Shown here one piece after another: positions 40,905 to 50,102 of a stretch of 50,236 bases of DNA. The notes under the pieces are model-generated. The model worked only from the letters and a program-made list of their open reading frames with translations. It ran no database searches and was not told the origin of the DNA. Source of the DNA: Anaerolineaceae bacterium (GTDB lineage: Bacteria; Chloroflexota; Anaerolineae; Aggregatilineales; Phototrophicaceae); NCBI GenBank assembly GCA_016124855.1, contig WGMX01000046.1, positions 1 through 50,236 of the forward strand, given 5' to 3'. The position numbers and the translations under genes were made by a program. Every line of letters starts with the position of its first letter. Positions within the stretch are counted from its first letter, which is position 1.

Positions 40905-42347
40905 ATGTTGCTCAACCTGTCCACTTTCCTGTATGTCTTCTGTGCTGTCTCGCTTACGATCTACGCAAGCAGTCAACTCTTTTTACTGCTTGTCTACTTA
41001 CGTCATCGCCATGATCCTGTTCCTATACCACCTGTAAAAGAGTGGCCTTCCGTTGTTGTCCAACTGCCGCTTTACAACGAGCGTTATGTGGTTCAACGCT
41101 TATTGGACGCGGTAGCTGCGCTGGATTATCCGCGTGAACTGCTGACTGTGCAGGTCTTGGACGACTCGACCGATGAGACGGTTGAAATAACTGCCGCTAA
41201 AGTTGAAGAACTGGCTGCTAAGGGTTTAAATATTCTTCACATCCGCCGACCAGAGCGTAAAGGTTATAAAGCCGGCGCGATGGCTTATGGCATGGCGTTG
41301 GTAGAGGCCGAGTTTGTCATGGTGCTGGACGCTGATTTTGTGCCAGCGCCTGATTTCCTTCGACACACGATTCCGCATTTAGTTGCACGACCCAAGCTCG
41401 GCATGGTGCAAACCCGATGGGGACATTTGAACCCGTTTAATAATTGGCTGACTTTGGGGCAAACGCTGGCATTAGACAGCCATTTTGTAGTGGAACAGAC
41501 CGCACGGAGTCGTGGGGGTTGGTTGATGACATTCAACGGTTCAGGCGGTGTTTGGCGCACTCAATGCATCCGTGAGGCAGGCGGCTGGCGTGACCTGACC
41601 TTAACCGAAGATTTAGATTTGAGCTATCGGGCGCAGCTTGCCGGATGGGAATTTTTATATCTGCCGGATGTCGTTGTACCGGGAGAACTCCCGCCCCAGA
41701 TCGCTGCTTATAAACAGCAGCAAGCACGTTGGGCCAAAGGGACGACACAAACGCTAGGGTACACCTTACTTCCATTATGGCGTTCCAATTTCAGTATATC
41801 TCAACGCTTGATGGCAACGCTGCATCTGTGCCAATATATGCCGCATCCGCTGATGATTATGCTGCTCATTTTGACACCTCCACTGCTTATCACCCATAGT
41901 TTGCAGCATCTTTCGTTAAGTGTTCTGGGTGTTGTGGGATTGGTCACACCGTTGATTTATGTGGTGAGCCAACAGGCGTTGTACAACAATTGGCCGCGCC
42001 GCTTAATGGCTTTTCCGGTGCTGATGGCGCTGGGAACGGGCATTGCATGGAGTAACACACAGGCGGTAATCAGTGGTTTACTCGGTCGCAATACCGAGTT
42101 CCGCCGTACCCCAAAATTTGTGCAAGAATGGACGGGGAGTGGTTATGCGCTTAAGCGTGATCCGGCGATGTGGCTGGAACTGTTGTTAGCGGCTTATTCA
42201 ATGTGGGGAACGTATCTGGCATTGCGGCTGAGTCCGGCCCTTGCGCCGTGGTTAACGGTATATAGTCTCTCTTTTACCGTGATTGTGCTGTGGGGACTGC
42301 GTGACCGGATGGCCTTGCGGCGGGCGCAGGTCGCCGTAGCGCGGTAA
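40905..42347 (+). CDS. Membrane GT2 glycosyltransferase (cellulose synthase-like, processive type)
   Basis: A 480-aa membrane glycosyltransferase. An N-terminal membrane segment (MLLNLSTFLYVFCAVSLTIY) is followed by the catalytic domain with the D,D,D,QxxRW pattern: LDDSTDET, VLDADFVPAPDF, TEDLDLSYRAQLAGW and QQQARWAKG. Three or four C-terminal membrane segments follow. This architecture belongs to synthases of beta-glucans, mannans and glycolipid glycans, such as CslA-type enzymes. No c-di-GMP-binding PilZ domain is present. The start is the ATG at 40905. The HTTM gene follows after only 11 bases, so they are probably one transcript. Confidence 0.9.
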   Translation: MLLNLSTFLYVFCAVSLTIYASSQLFLLLVYLRHRHDPVPIPPVKEWPSVVVQLPLYNERYVVQRLLDAVAALDYPRELLTVQVLDDSTDETVEITAAKVEELAAKGLNILHIRRPERKGYKAGAMAYGMALVEAEFVMVLDADFVPAPDFLRHTIPHLVARPKLGMVQTRWGHLNPFNNWLTLGQTLALDSHFVVEQTARSRGGWLMTFNGSGGVWRTQCIREAGGWRDLTLTEDLDLSYRAQLAGWEFLYLPDVVVPGELPPQIAAYKQQQARWAKGTTQTLGYTLLPLWRSNFSISQRLMATLHLCQYMPHPLMIMLLILTPPLLITHSLQHLSLSVLGVVGLVTPLIYVVSQQALYNNWPRRLMAFPVLMALGTGIAWSNTQAVISGLLGRNTEFRRTPKFVQEWTGSGYALKRDPAMWLELLLAAYSMWGTYLALRLSPALAPWLTVYSLSFTVIVLWGLRDRMALRRAQVAVAR

Positions 42348-42358
42348 TTTTGAGCAGG

Positions 42359-43876
42359 ATGAATCGCCCGCACGGGTCTCTGTTTAACCCCGAATTTAAT
42401 CTCTTTCATCCAGCTTATTGGTTTGGGGATGTGGATGCCCGACCTTTAGGCTTGTTTCGCATTGCCTTCGCGGCGCTGATGCTCAAGGAGGCCATCTACC
42501 ACATTTTTGTGGCGGATATTTGGTACAGTGACGGAGGAATGCTGCCTTCAGCACTGCTGCCGCGCGTTTCACCCACAACGCCGACATTGATGTCGGGTTT
42601 AAGCGAAACGTGGATGGCGATTGCGTTTTTTGCGTTATGGGCTGTCGTGGCGTTTCTACTGCTCATCGGTTGGCAAACACGCCTCATGAGCATTCTCAAT
42701 CTAGTGCTGCTGGTATCGGTCATCAACCGCAATCAATTGGTCGTAACCGGTGCGGATAGCGTGATGCAGGTCTTAGCTTTTTGGAGTTTGTTTGTGCCGT
42801 TGGGATGCTGCTATTCAGTGGACGCAAGGCGCAGAGTCTCCAATCAACGACCGACCACTTACGCGTTTCCTGTACGCATGATCCAACTACAGATTGCATT
42901 GGTCTATATATTTACGACGATTTTTAAACTCCAAGGTCAAACGTGGCCGAGCGGCGATGCGCTGTACATGGCGATGCAGGTACGGATGCACACTTTTCCA
43001 CTGGCGGAATGGTTATTGATTAACGCTTCGACCAGTGTGCTGCGTACGTTGACCTACATCGCCTTGCTGATCGAAGGTGGATTTGCGCTGCTGGTCTTTG
43101 CGCCCATTTTTCAACCTTACTTACGTCGGGTGGGTTTAATCGCGGGTGTGATGCTTCACATCGGTATCGGGCTGGTGATGAATATTCCAAATTTTCCGTT
43201 GGTGATGATCATCAGCTACCTGATGCTGCTTGATTCAGGTTGGGTCGATTGGATTGACGGACGTTTACAGGTCAGCCCAAAACCCGCACAAGCCGAAAAT
43301 GAGCCGCCTGCGACGGAGAAACAGCGCGGTGGCTGTGCTGGTGTGCTGATGGCAGTACCTCGCGGCATGGTTCAGGGTGCTTATCGTGGTGTGTTGGCTT
43401 GCGCGTTGTCGGCAGTAATGGTTGTGGTGATCTGGGGAAATCTGCTGAACAACGACCGCTTGGCGATCCGGTTGAACACACGGGCCATGCCGGATTATGT
43501 CGAAAGCAGTTTGCGCGCGATAGGTTTGTGGCAGTCGTGGGCATTGTTTGCGCCTGATCCTTTGCCTTATGAAGGCTGGTTCGGCCTCAACGGAATTTTC
43601 CAGAACGGCGAAACCTATGATGTGAGAAGTTCGCTGCAGCGACCGCATTGGTATTCAGGGCCACTTGCCCGTTGGGGCAAACTGGAGGAAAACTTGATGC
43701 TCCGGGAAAAAGACGATCCGCTGTTCGTCGCGTGGGCGACATACACCTGCAAGCAATTTCGGGATCGTGGCATTGTGGGATTACAGATTGTTTTATACAG
43801 TCGGGCAACCACGCCACCGGGTGAACCGTATCTCCCGTATCGTACAACGGTATTACAAGGTGGAAGTTGCAGCTAA
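42359..43876 (+). CDS. HTTM-domain membrane protein
   Basis: A 505-aa integral membrane protein with a horizontally transferred transmembrane (HTTM) domain, related to the membrane part of vitamin-K-dependent gamma-carboxylase. The N-terminal DARPLGLFRIAFAALML and WYSDGGMLPSALLPR are diagnostic of the family. A membrane segment run extends to about residue 300, followed by a polar linker with RQRGGC-like residues, another hydrophobic segment and a soluble C-terminal domain (LFAPDPLPYEGWFGLNG). The bacterial role is not established. A TTG start nine bases upstream is possible. It follows the GT2 gene and overlaps the LRR gene. Confidence 0.82.
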   Translation: MNRPHGSLFNPEFNLFHPAYWFGDVDARPLGLFRIAFAALMLKEAIYHIFVADIWYSDGGMLPSALLPRVSPTTPTLMSGLSETWMAIAFFALWAVVAFLLLIGWQTRLMSILNLVLLVSVINRNQLVVTGADSVMQVLAFWSLFVPLGCCYSVDARRRVSNQRPTTYAFPVRMIQLQIALVYIFTTIFKLQGQTWPSGDALYMAMQVRMHTFPLAEWLLINASTSVLRTLTYIALLIEGGFALLVFAPIFQPYLRRVGLIAGVMLHIGIGLVMNIPNFPLVMIISYLMLLDSGWVDWIDGRLQVSPKPAQAENEPPATEKQRGGCAGVLMAVPRGMVQGAYRGVLACALSAVMVVVIWGNLLNNDRLAIRLNTRAMPDYVESSLRAIGLWQSWALFAPDPLPYEGWFGLNGIFQNGETYDVRSSLQRPHWYSGPLARWGKLEENLMLREKDDPLFVAWATYTCKQFRDRGIVGLQIVLYSRATTPPGEPYLPYRTTVLQGGSCS

Positions 43877-45144
43877 CGCCAAATAGTTGTGCTGGCATTA
43901 TCTACCTATCGGCTGGAACAGTTCAATCATCGATCTTCGCGGGATATTGTCGTAATAGTGGGTTTAGAGTGGTGAATCACCGTCTGCTTCAAACTGTTGC
44001 AAAAGCGCTTGGCAATCGAGCCTTGCTTGAACTCGACACGGATAGTGGCGATATAGGGTATCAGGTTGAGAACGACGAGATCGTGTCCCTGTCACTGCGC
44101 AGCTGTAATTTACATGAATTACCAGAATCAATAATCCAACTGGACTCGCTTCGATATTTGGATTTGACGGGCAATCATTTGCAATCGCTGCCGGAGTCGA
44201 TAGGTCATTTGAACCAGCTTCAAGCCCTGTATCTCGATGATAATCAACTGACAACCTTACCTGACGTATTAACCAATTTGACAGAACTTCAAGCGTTGCA
44301 CGTTGACTTAAATGAATTAACTGAACTGCCCGAAGCGATTGGCAGCCTCCAAAGCCTGACACATCTTTACCTGCGTCGTAATCATCTCAATCTCAGTCAT
44401 CTACCTGAATCGTTTTGGACATTACCCAACTTACAAATTGCCTCGTTGGGTGAAAATCCATTTGGCACATTGCCCGAATCGCTCGGTGATCTGCAAACCC
44501 TCCGCCAGCTTTACATCCATAATAATGATTTGGAAGTGCTTCCACAGCGCATCGGTGATTTGAAACACCTAGCGACTCTTGATATTGGACATAATGCTTT
44601 AGCAAGTTTGCCTGAAAGCCTCGGCAACCTGACCAGCCTGACTGATTTTCTCTACATCAGCGATAACCAACTCCAAACCTTACCCGACTCACTAGCAAAC
44701 TTGACCAAACTTACCTACCTTGGCATTACTCACAATCAATTCACTGCCTTACCGGATTGGATTGGTCATCTAACTGGCCTTAAAGAACTCCGCATCTACA
44801 ACAATCAATTGACGACCTTACCTGACTCGATTGGTCAGTTACAACATTTACGTGAACTTCATGCCAATGCCAACCGCATTAAGGCGCTGCCTGAAGCCAT
44901 TGGTCAATTGGGCAACCTTCAACTACTTGACCTCCGCAATAACCAACTGCGCTATCTCCCCAATTCATTTGCTGGATTAGGCAATCTCGAACAGTTAGAC
45001 TTGCGCTCCAATCAACTAACCTCACTCCCAGAAAGCCTGAACTTACCCCGACTGAAAAAACTTGATCTCCGCTGGAATAAAATTCGTGTCAAACCGGATT
45101 GGCTTAACACTCTAAATGAGCGCGGCTGTACGATTTACCAATAA
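43867..45144 (+). CDS. Leucine-rich repeat protein
   Basis: A 425-aa protein built mostly of about 15 leucine-rich repeats of 22-25 residues, from about residue 72 to the C-terminus. Typical units are LRYLDLTGNHLQSLPESIGH and LKELRIYNNQLTTLPDSIGQ, matching the plant-type 'L-P-x-x-I-G' consensus. LRR proteins bind other proteins. The first 70 residues are not repetitive. The start is uncertain: a TTG at 43867 with AAGGTGG just upstream overlaps the HTTM stop, while two GTGs at 43969 and 43972 are alternatives that would remove 34-35 residues. No signal peptide is visible, so it is likely cytoplasmic. Confidence 0.85.
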   Translation: MQLTPNSCAGIIYLSAGTVQSSIFAGYCRNSGFRVVNHRLLQTVAKALGNRALLELDTDSGDIGYQVENDEIVSLSLRSCNLHELPESIIQLDSLRYLDLTGNHLQSLPESIGHLNQLQALYLDDNQLTTLPDVLTNLTELQALHVDLNELTELPEAIGSLQSLTHLYLRRNHLNLSHLPESFWTLPNLQIASLGENPFGTLPESLGDLQTLRQLYIHNNDLEVLPQRIGDLKHLATLDIGHNALASLPESLGNLTSLTDFLYISDNQLQTLPDSLANLTKLTYLGITHNQFTALPDWIGHLTGLKELRIYNNQLTTLPDSIGQLQHLRELHANANRIKALPEAIGQLGNLQLLDLRNNQLRYLPNSFAGLGNLEQLDLRSNQLTSLPESLNLPRLKKLDLRWNKIRVKPDWLNTLNERGCTIYQ

Positions 45145-45164
45145 TCAGTACAATTATTAGGGAC

Positions 45165-45195
45165 TGTAGGGAAAAGGCACTGCCTTTTCAGTGCC
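45165..45195 (+). repeat. GTAG-foot hairpin element (copy 8)
   Basis: TGTAGG followed by GAAAAGGCA-C-TGCCTTTTC, a 9-bp perfect stem with a 1-nt centre. An alternative GGCACTG/CAGTGCC pairing overlaps it. It lies between the LRR and PBP-like genes and just upstream of the latter's GTG start. Confidence 0.6.
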
Positions 45196-45228
45196 TCCAC
45201 ATAAAGAAGTTTGACCTTAAGGTAAGCT

Positions 45229-48174
45229 GTGACCACGACTGCTGACATTATTCGCCGCCGACGCGCCCGCAAAGCCCGCAAAAAATCCGCCCAATCCCGA
45301 AGCCGCTGGCGCTTAGGTCTGCTGACATTTGCCTTCATTGTTTTGGGCGTTCTACCGGTAGGGATAACCTTGGGTGGAGCGATGGCGATTTATCGTAATG
45401 CCACCCGTGATCTTCCCGCGCCGCAAGCGAGTTTGTCACAGGGCGCGATGGTCGGCCTGACTGAAATGTATGACCGCAGCGGTAATACACTTCTGCTGGC
45501 AGATGCCTCAACTTCGACCAATAATTGGCTTGATCTCGCGCTGACTCCGGCTTATGTTTTGAAAGCCACCCTCCGCGCCGAACAGCCGAATTTCTTGAGC
45601 ATCAAACAGCCGAATATTTTTAGTACCTATACCCGTTTATGGGAGAACGTGTTGCTTGGGCCGCTGCCACCCGATCAAACCTTAACCGGACGTTTGGTGC
45701 GGGGTGTGATTGCTCCCATGCCAGCCACACCTAACACGGACGCGGTCGGTCGCGAAATTGCACTTGTGACCGAGATCGAACGGCGTTACACGCCGCAACA
45801 AATCTTGGAGTGGTATCTGAATACTGCTGATTATGGCAACGGTGCGCGTGGCATTCAGGCTGCCGCTCAAACCTATCTTGGCAAAGATGCGACCGATGTG
45901 TCTTTGGACGAAGCGGCTATGCTGGCGGCGATTCCCTTAGCAACTCAATATAATCCACTGGATAACGAAACAGCATCACGCGGACGGCAGCGCGATTTAC
46001 TGCGAGCTATGCGAACCGGTGGTGACATCACCGGCAATGAGTTTGACGCGGCGGCCAGCGTCCAAACGCCCATTTTATTGGCGCTGAACCAACCGGAGCA
46101 AATCGCGCCCGAGTTTGTGGCGTATGCACGGCGGCAGGCACAGGATATTCTAGATGGGCAAGGTCGCAACGGAACCGAGTTAGTCGCGCGCGGCGGCTTG
46201 AAGATTATTACCACCCTCGACCTTGATTTGTACTACCAATCCAAATGTGCGCTCCGTATCCAATTGGCGCGGCTGTCAGGCAAAGCCACTTCACCGGACG
46301 CCGAGGATGGCAAACCGTGTACGGCTGCCGGATATATGCCGGTTACCAGCACGCCATTGAATGGCAGCGCGCCGGATATGGGTACAGTCGTCGTGATAGA
46401 TGCAGCCACAGGCGAGATCAAGAGCATGGTTGGGCCAGCTACGAAACTGGATTCTCAGCCGGGGCCGACACTTTATCCCTTTGTTTATTTCACCGCTTTT
46501 GTGCGGGCACAGGCCAATCCCGCCACCATGGTGCTGGATATTCCCCGTAAATTTCCCGGTGCGGCGGAAGGGCTGATTTATACACCGACTAATCCTGATG
46601 GACGTTTTCGTGGGCCGATTAACCTCCGTGATGCCATGAGCGCTTGGCTGCTGCCGCCTGCTGCCCAAATCGCCAGCGAACGCGGCATGGGTACAGTGTT
46701 GTCTTTAGCGCATCGTATCGGCTTGAACAGCTTGGGCGAAGATGGACGCTATGATTTATCGCTCTTGGAACATGGCGGTGCAGTCTCTGTACTGGATATG
46801 ACCTACGCATACTCGGTGTTTGCCGCGATGGGGGATATGCACGGCATCCCGACGCAGGCCATCGGGCAGGGCTACCGTCAGCGTAATCCGGTGGCGGTGC
46901 TGCGGATTGAGGATGCCACTGGTAACACGATTTGGGAATATAACAAGGCATTGGTTGCCCAAAATAAAGTCGGTGTCTTTACCAATGATGTCGGCTACTT
47001 GGTCAACAGTATTCTTTCTGACCAAATCAAGCGCCGGCAGGTATTGGGGGATAGTGTTTCGGTGCTGGAACTGCCCCGTGCTAACGCGGTCGTATCCGGT
47101 TTGGCAGGCGACAAATCGCAAGATTGGACGGTCGGTTATACGCCGCAGTTAGTGACCAGCATTCATCTTCAGCGCTCGGATGACAGCGCAATGGCACTCG
47201 ATCCAATGGGTATGGATGGCGCGGCGCTGATTTGGCGCGGTTTGATGCAGTACGCACATGATCGCGACTCGCTGCCGAATGCGGATTGGTCACGTCCTGA
47301 TACCGTAACGGCCTTGAGTGTTTGTGATCGTTCCGGTTTATTGCCCAATGGTGACTGCCCGACGCATACCGAATTATTTTTGACCAGCAGCGGTTTTCAA
47401 CCCCAGCAGCAGGATACTTACTGGCAAAAGGTTGTCATCAACAGTCAAAGTGGTCAACGGGCGACTGCCAGCACACCCAACCAATTGCAAGTCGGTAAAT
47501 TGTTTTTTGTGCCGCCTCAAGAAGCGGCTGATTGGTGGCAGTCGAATAATCTTCCACTGCCGCCGCTTGGATATGATAACGTCAGCCGACCAGAATTGTT
47601 TAGCGATGTTCAACTTTTGCAACCTCAGCCTTATGCCTATGTAGGCGGTGCGGTGGATATTCGGGGTACGCTCAAACCAGAGGATATGAAGTACTTCCAA
47701 CTATCCTACGGCGAAGGGGCAAGTCCCAGTGGTTACTTGCAAATTGGGAACCAGCAGACCAGCTTCACAGCCGGATCAAGCCTCGGTACTTGGGATACAA
47801 CCGGACTCAGCGGTTTGTATACACTACTGCTGACGGTCGTGCATAGAGATAATTCTGCGGAGTCTGCCACTGTGCAGGTCATTGTTGATAACACACCGCC
47901 TGTCATAAGCTTGAGCGCGGGTGAAGCCGGTAAAATTTACCGCTTCCCGCAGGAAAGCAGCATCAACTTGAGTGCCAATGTCAGTGATGACTATCAGGTG
48001 CAGCGTGTCGAGTTTTACAAAGATGGCGAGTTCTTAGGCACGGACACCGACAATCCTTACGACTACACCTATACATTGACTGGAACAGGAACATTTACCT
48101 TTACCGCTGTTGCTTTTGATGCGGTCGGTAATCAAACCAGCAGCAGTATCAGTGTCGAGGTCACGCGGGGGTAA
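45229..48174 (+). CDS. Class A penicillin-binding-protein homologue, predicted transpeptidase-dead
   Basis: A 981-aa bitopic membrane protein: a basic cytoplasmic tail, a membrane segment at about residues 30-55, a GT51-like domain (about 85-250), a transpeptidase-like domain (about 390-690) and a C-terminal Ig-like region (about 880-980). The GT51 part keeps both presumed catalytic glutamates (E118, E176) and the ILEWYLNTADYGNGARGIQAAAQTYLGK region, but its first motif reads AEQPNFLSIKQ where AEDxxFxxHxG is expected, and the second lacks QQ. In the transpeptidase part the SxxK site is P413-T-L-Y416, the SxN site is W473-L-L475 and KTGT is L625-A-G-D628. It starts with GTG (AAGG six bases upstream). 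Peptidoglycan binding or a scaffold role is inferred. Confidence 0.85.
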   Translation: MTTTADIIRRRRARKARKKSAQSRSRWRLGLLTFAFIVLGVLPVGITLGGAMAIYRNATRDLPAPQASLSQGAMVGLTEMYDRSGNTLLLADASTSTNNWLDLALTPAYVLKATLRAEQPNFLSIKQPNIFSTYTRLWENVLLGPLPPDQTLTGRLVRGVIAPMPATPNTDAVGREIALVTEIERRYTPQQILEWYLNTADYGNGARGIQAAAQTYLGKDATDVSLDEAAMLAAIPLATQYNPLDNETASRGRQRDLLRAMRTGGDITGNEFDAAASVQTPILLALNQPEQIAPEFVAYARRQAQDILDGQGRNGTELVARGGLKIITTLDLDLYYQSKCALRIQLARLSGKATSPDAEDGKPCTAAGYMPVTSTPLNGSAPDMGTVVVIDAATGEIKSMVGPATKLDSQPGPTLYPFVYFTAFVRAQANPATMVLDIPRKFPGAAEGLIYTPTNPDGRFRGPINLRDAMSAWLLPPAAQIASERGMGTVLSLAHRIGLNSLGEDGRYDLSLLEHGGAVSVLDMTYAYSVFAAMGDMHGIPTQAIGQGYRQRNPVAVLRIEDATGNTIWEYNKALVAQNKVGVFTNDVGYLVNSILSDQIKRRQVLGDSVSVLELPRANAVVSGLAGDKSQDWTVGYTPQLVTSIHLQRSDDSAMALDPMGMDGAALIWRGLMQYAHDRDSLPNADWSRPDTVTALSVCDRSGLLPNGDCPTHTELFLTSSGFQPQQQDTYWQKVVINSQSGQRATASTPNQLQVGKLFFVPPQEAADWWQSNNLPLPPLGYDNVSRPELFSDVQLLQPQPYAYVGGAVDIRGTLKPEDMKYFQLSYGEGASPSGYLQIGNQQTSFTAGSSLGTWDTTGLSGLYTLLLTVVHRDNSAESATVQVIVDNTPPVISLSAGEAGKIYRFPQESSINLSANVSDDYQVQRVEFYKDGEFLGTDTDNPYDYTYTLTGTGTFTFTAVAFDAVGNQTSSSISVEVTRG

Positions 48175-48187
48175 ATCAATCGTGTTT

Positions 48188-48214
48188 TGTAGGGGCAAGG
48201 CTTTACGCCCTCGG
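48188..48214 (+). repeat. GTAG-foot hairpin element (copy 9, degenerate)
   Basis: TTGTAGGGGCAAGGCTTTACGCCCTCGG carries the foot and a GGGC/GCCC stem, but the inner pairing is imperfect. It lies between the PBP-like gene and the convergent Uma2 gene. Confidence 0.4.
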
Positions 48215-48220
48215 TTCTCT

Positions 48221-48832
48221 CTAAGTTTTATTATGGGGCGAACCCGCGAATAATTCTTCTACGCGGATGGGTAATGTCGGCAGACAATCTAGAGCCAATG
48301 TATCTGTAGCCGTGTAGATACGAGGTTCGCCATATTCTCGGTGATTGTTGAGTAGAAAGTGCCTTACCGTGCGTGTGATGGGATCAACAATCAGATATTC
48401 AGGCACCCCGGCATTTTCATAGGCCGCTTTCTTAACTTCTTCGTCGTAATCGTGGTTTCCCGGTGACAGGACTTCGGCAATTAGATCAGGTACACCACGA
48501 ATGCCGCGCTCATGAATGATTGATTCGCGACCCGCACGAACAACCACAAAGTCCGGTTGAATTGGATCACAACCGGGCATAATCACCCCGATTGGTGCGA
48601 AGTAAATATAAGCAAGTCCCTGTTCTTCGGCTTGTGTTCCAATCTTCGTTACCAAGCGCTTGATAATCCATTGATGAAATGCGCTCGGCGAAGTTGACCT
48701 GTAAAGCACTCCATCAATGATTTCGTAGCGATTGTCATCCGCAGGCAGCGTTTCCCAGTCGGCATATGTCCAATGCCCTTGAGGAGGGCCAACAACTTTA
48801 GGTGAATCGGTTCGCATAACCAGTGTGAACAT
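48221..48832 (-). CDS. Uma2-family protein (PD-(D/E)XK nuclease fold)
   Basis: A 203-aa Uma2-family protein. The family elements are DNRYEIIDGVLYRSTSPS, IQPDFVVVRAG, VPDLIAEVLSPGNHDYD (the D and E-V-L-S positions) and KAAYENAGVPEYLIVDP. The conserved spacing of the acidic residues suggests an active nuclease fold; substrate and role are unknown. GAGGA lies five bases before the ATG at 48832. It is more canonical than the Uma2 gene at 34079 and not a close duplicate of it. Confidence 0.85.
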   Translation of the reverse strand: MFTLVMRTDSPKVVGPPQGHWTYADWETLPADDNRYEIIDGVLYRSTSPSAFHQWIIKRLVTKIGTQAEEQGLAYIYFAPIGVIMPGCDPIQPDFVVVRAGRESIIHERGIRGVPDLIAEVLSPGNHDYDEEVKKAAYENAGVPEYLIVDPITRTVRHFLLNNHREYGEPRIYTATDTLALDCLPTLPIRVEELFAGSPHNKT

Positions 48833-48883
48833 GTTTATCCTCACACGACTTGTATAAGTCTAATTATACCTGAAATCCACCCC

Positions 48884-49906
48884 TCACACGCTTGACTGCA
48901 CAGCGCTGCCGGTTGCAAAGGATTGCACGACATCAAACACGATGCCTAACGATTTGATGTTGTCCTGACAAGTGGTCGCAGGCGTTTTGCCGGTCGTGAC
49001 TGCCTCATAAAATTCGTGCAGCAGATAGGCTTGAGCTGTGCGATCCATGACGATAGGAGGGACAAGCGCGATCTCATCATGGAGACTGCTGCGGAAACCT
49101 TCACCACCTTCTACACCCATTAGATGCTCCACATAAACGTGGTCATCATTGAGTGTCACTACGCCTTTTTCACATTCGAAACGCCAGTTCGCATTCCAAG
49201 GGGTTTCCTGCCCGTTGGAACACCACGACGCGTTATAGGCTACCACTGCGCCGCTGGCAAATTCCAATGAGACCGAAGCCGAAGCATCGCCTTTGTACCA
49301 GCTCCATGACGGATTCCAACTGCGTCCGTAAACCGATACTGGATCGCTGTCCAGAAAATAGCGCATCAGATCAAAATGATGAATTGACATATCAATAATC
49401 AGGGGATATGGCATCTCTTCGCGGAAACCACCGAAGTGCGGCCCTTTAAAGAACTCTACGGTTACCGCACCGATTTTGCCTAACTCGTCGGAGGCGAGAA
49501 CACTTTTGAGGGTTTGTGTGGGGACGTTATATCGGTAATTTTGGGTGACCATATGCAGCACGCCCGTTTCGTCGGATTTGCGGATGATGGCCTGCGCATC
49601 GCTTAGAGTGCCAGCCAACGGCTTCTCAGACAGAACAGGTAACCCCGCCTCCATCGCGAGGCACGAGACTTCTTTGTGGAACTGGGGCGGTGTGACATTG
49701 ATGACAGCATCGGCATGAGTTTTTTTAAGGGCCGTTTCTAAAGACTTAAAAATCCGTGACCGATCCATATCATAACGTTTGGCCTGTTCTTCAATAATCG
49801 CTTCGTTAACTTCGACAAAACCGGCAAATGTAACTTCCTCGGATTGCAGGACGGCGTTAATCCATGCGTTGCCCATTCCGCCGATCCCTACCTGAATGAC
49901 TTTCAT
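48884..49906 (-). CDS. Gfo/Idh/MocA family oxidoreductase
   Basis: A 340-aa NAD(P)-dependent oxidoreductase. The N-terminal Rossmann fold carries GIGGMGNAWINAVL, and the conserved EKPLAGTLSDAQ follows, where the lysine takes part in catalysis. DMSIHHFDLMRYFLDSDP is the catalytic histidine region of the C-terminal domain. Substrates of this family are sugars, inositols or related polyols; this one cannot be assigned. AAGG precedes the ATG by four bases. It is downstream of an unresolved region at the right edge. Confidence 0.9.
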   Translation of the reverse strand: MKVIQVGIGGMGNAWINAVLQSEEVTFAGFVEVNEAIIEEQAKRYDMDRSRIFKSLETALKKTHADAVINVTPPQFHKEVSCLAMEAGLPVLSEKPLAGTLSDAQAIIRKSDETGVLHMVTQNYRYNVPTQTLKSVLASDELGKIGAVTVEFFKGPHFGGFREEMPYPLIIDMSIHHFDLMRYFLDSDPVSVYGRSWNPSWSWYKGDASASVSLEFASGAVVAYNASWCSNGQETPWNANWRFECEKGVVTLNDDHVYVEHLMGVEGGEGFRSSLHDEIALVPPIVMDRTAQAYLLHEFYEAVTTGKTPATTCQDNIKSLGIVFDVVQSFATGSAVQSSV

Positions 49907-50102
49907 AATGCCTTGTATCCTTATCGCAAATGTGTTGGCAATGAGTATACACGCGATACAGGCAGTACAGGCAACCTTATGGAGTGAGGATATTCGTACT
50001 CAGGTTTATTTTTGGTTAACCCGACAAACTCTTTATAAACCATCTCCCGACTTTCGCTTGTAGCTTTCTCTCCTGTTTTAGTTAGTGCCAATAGCCAAAA
50101 AC

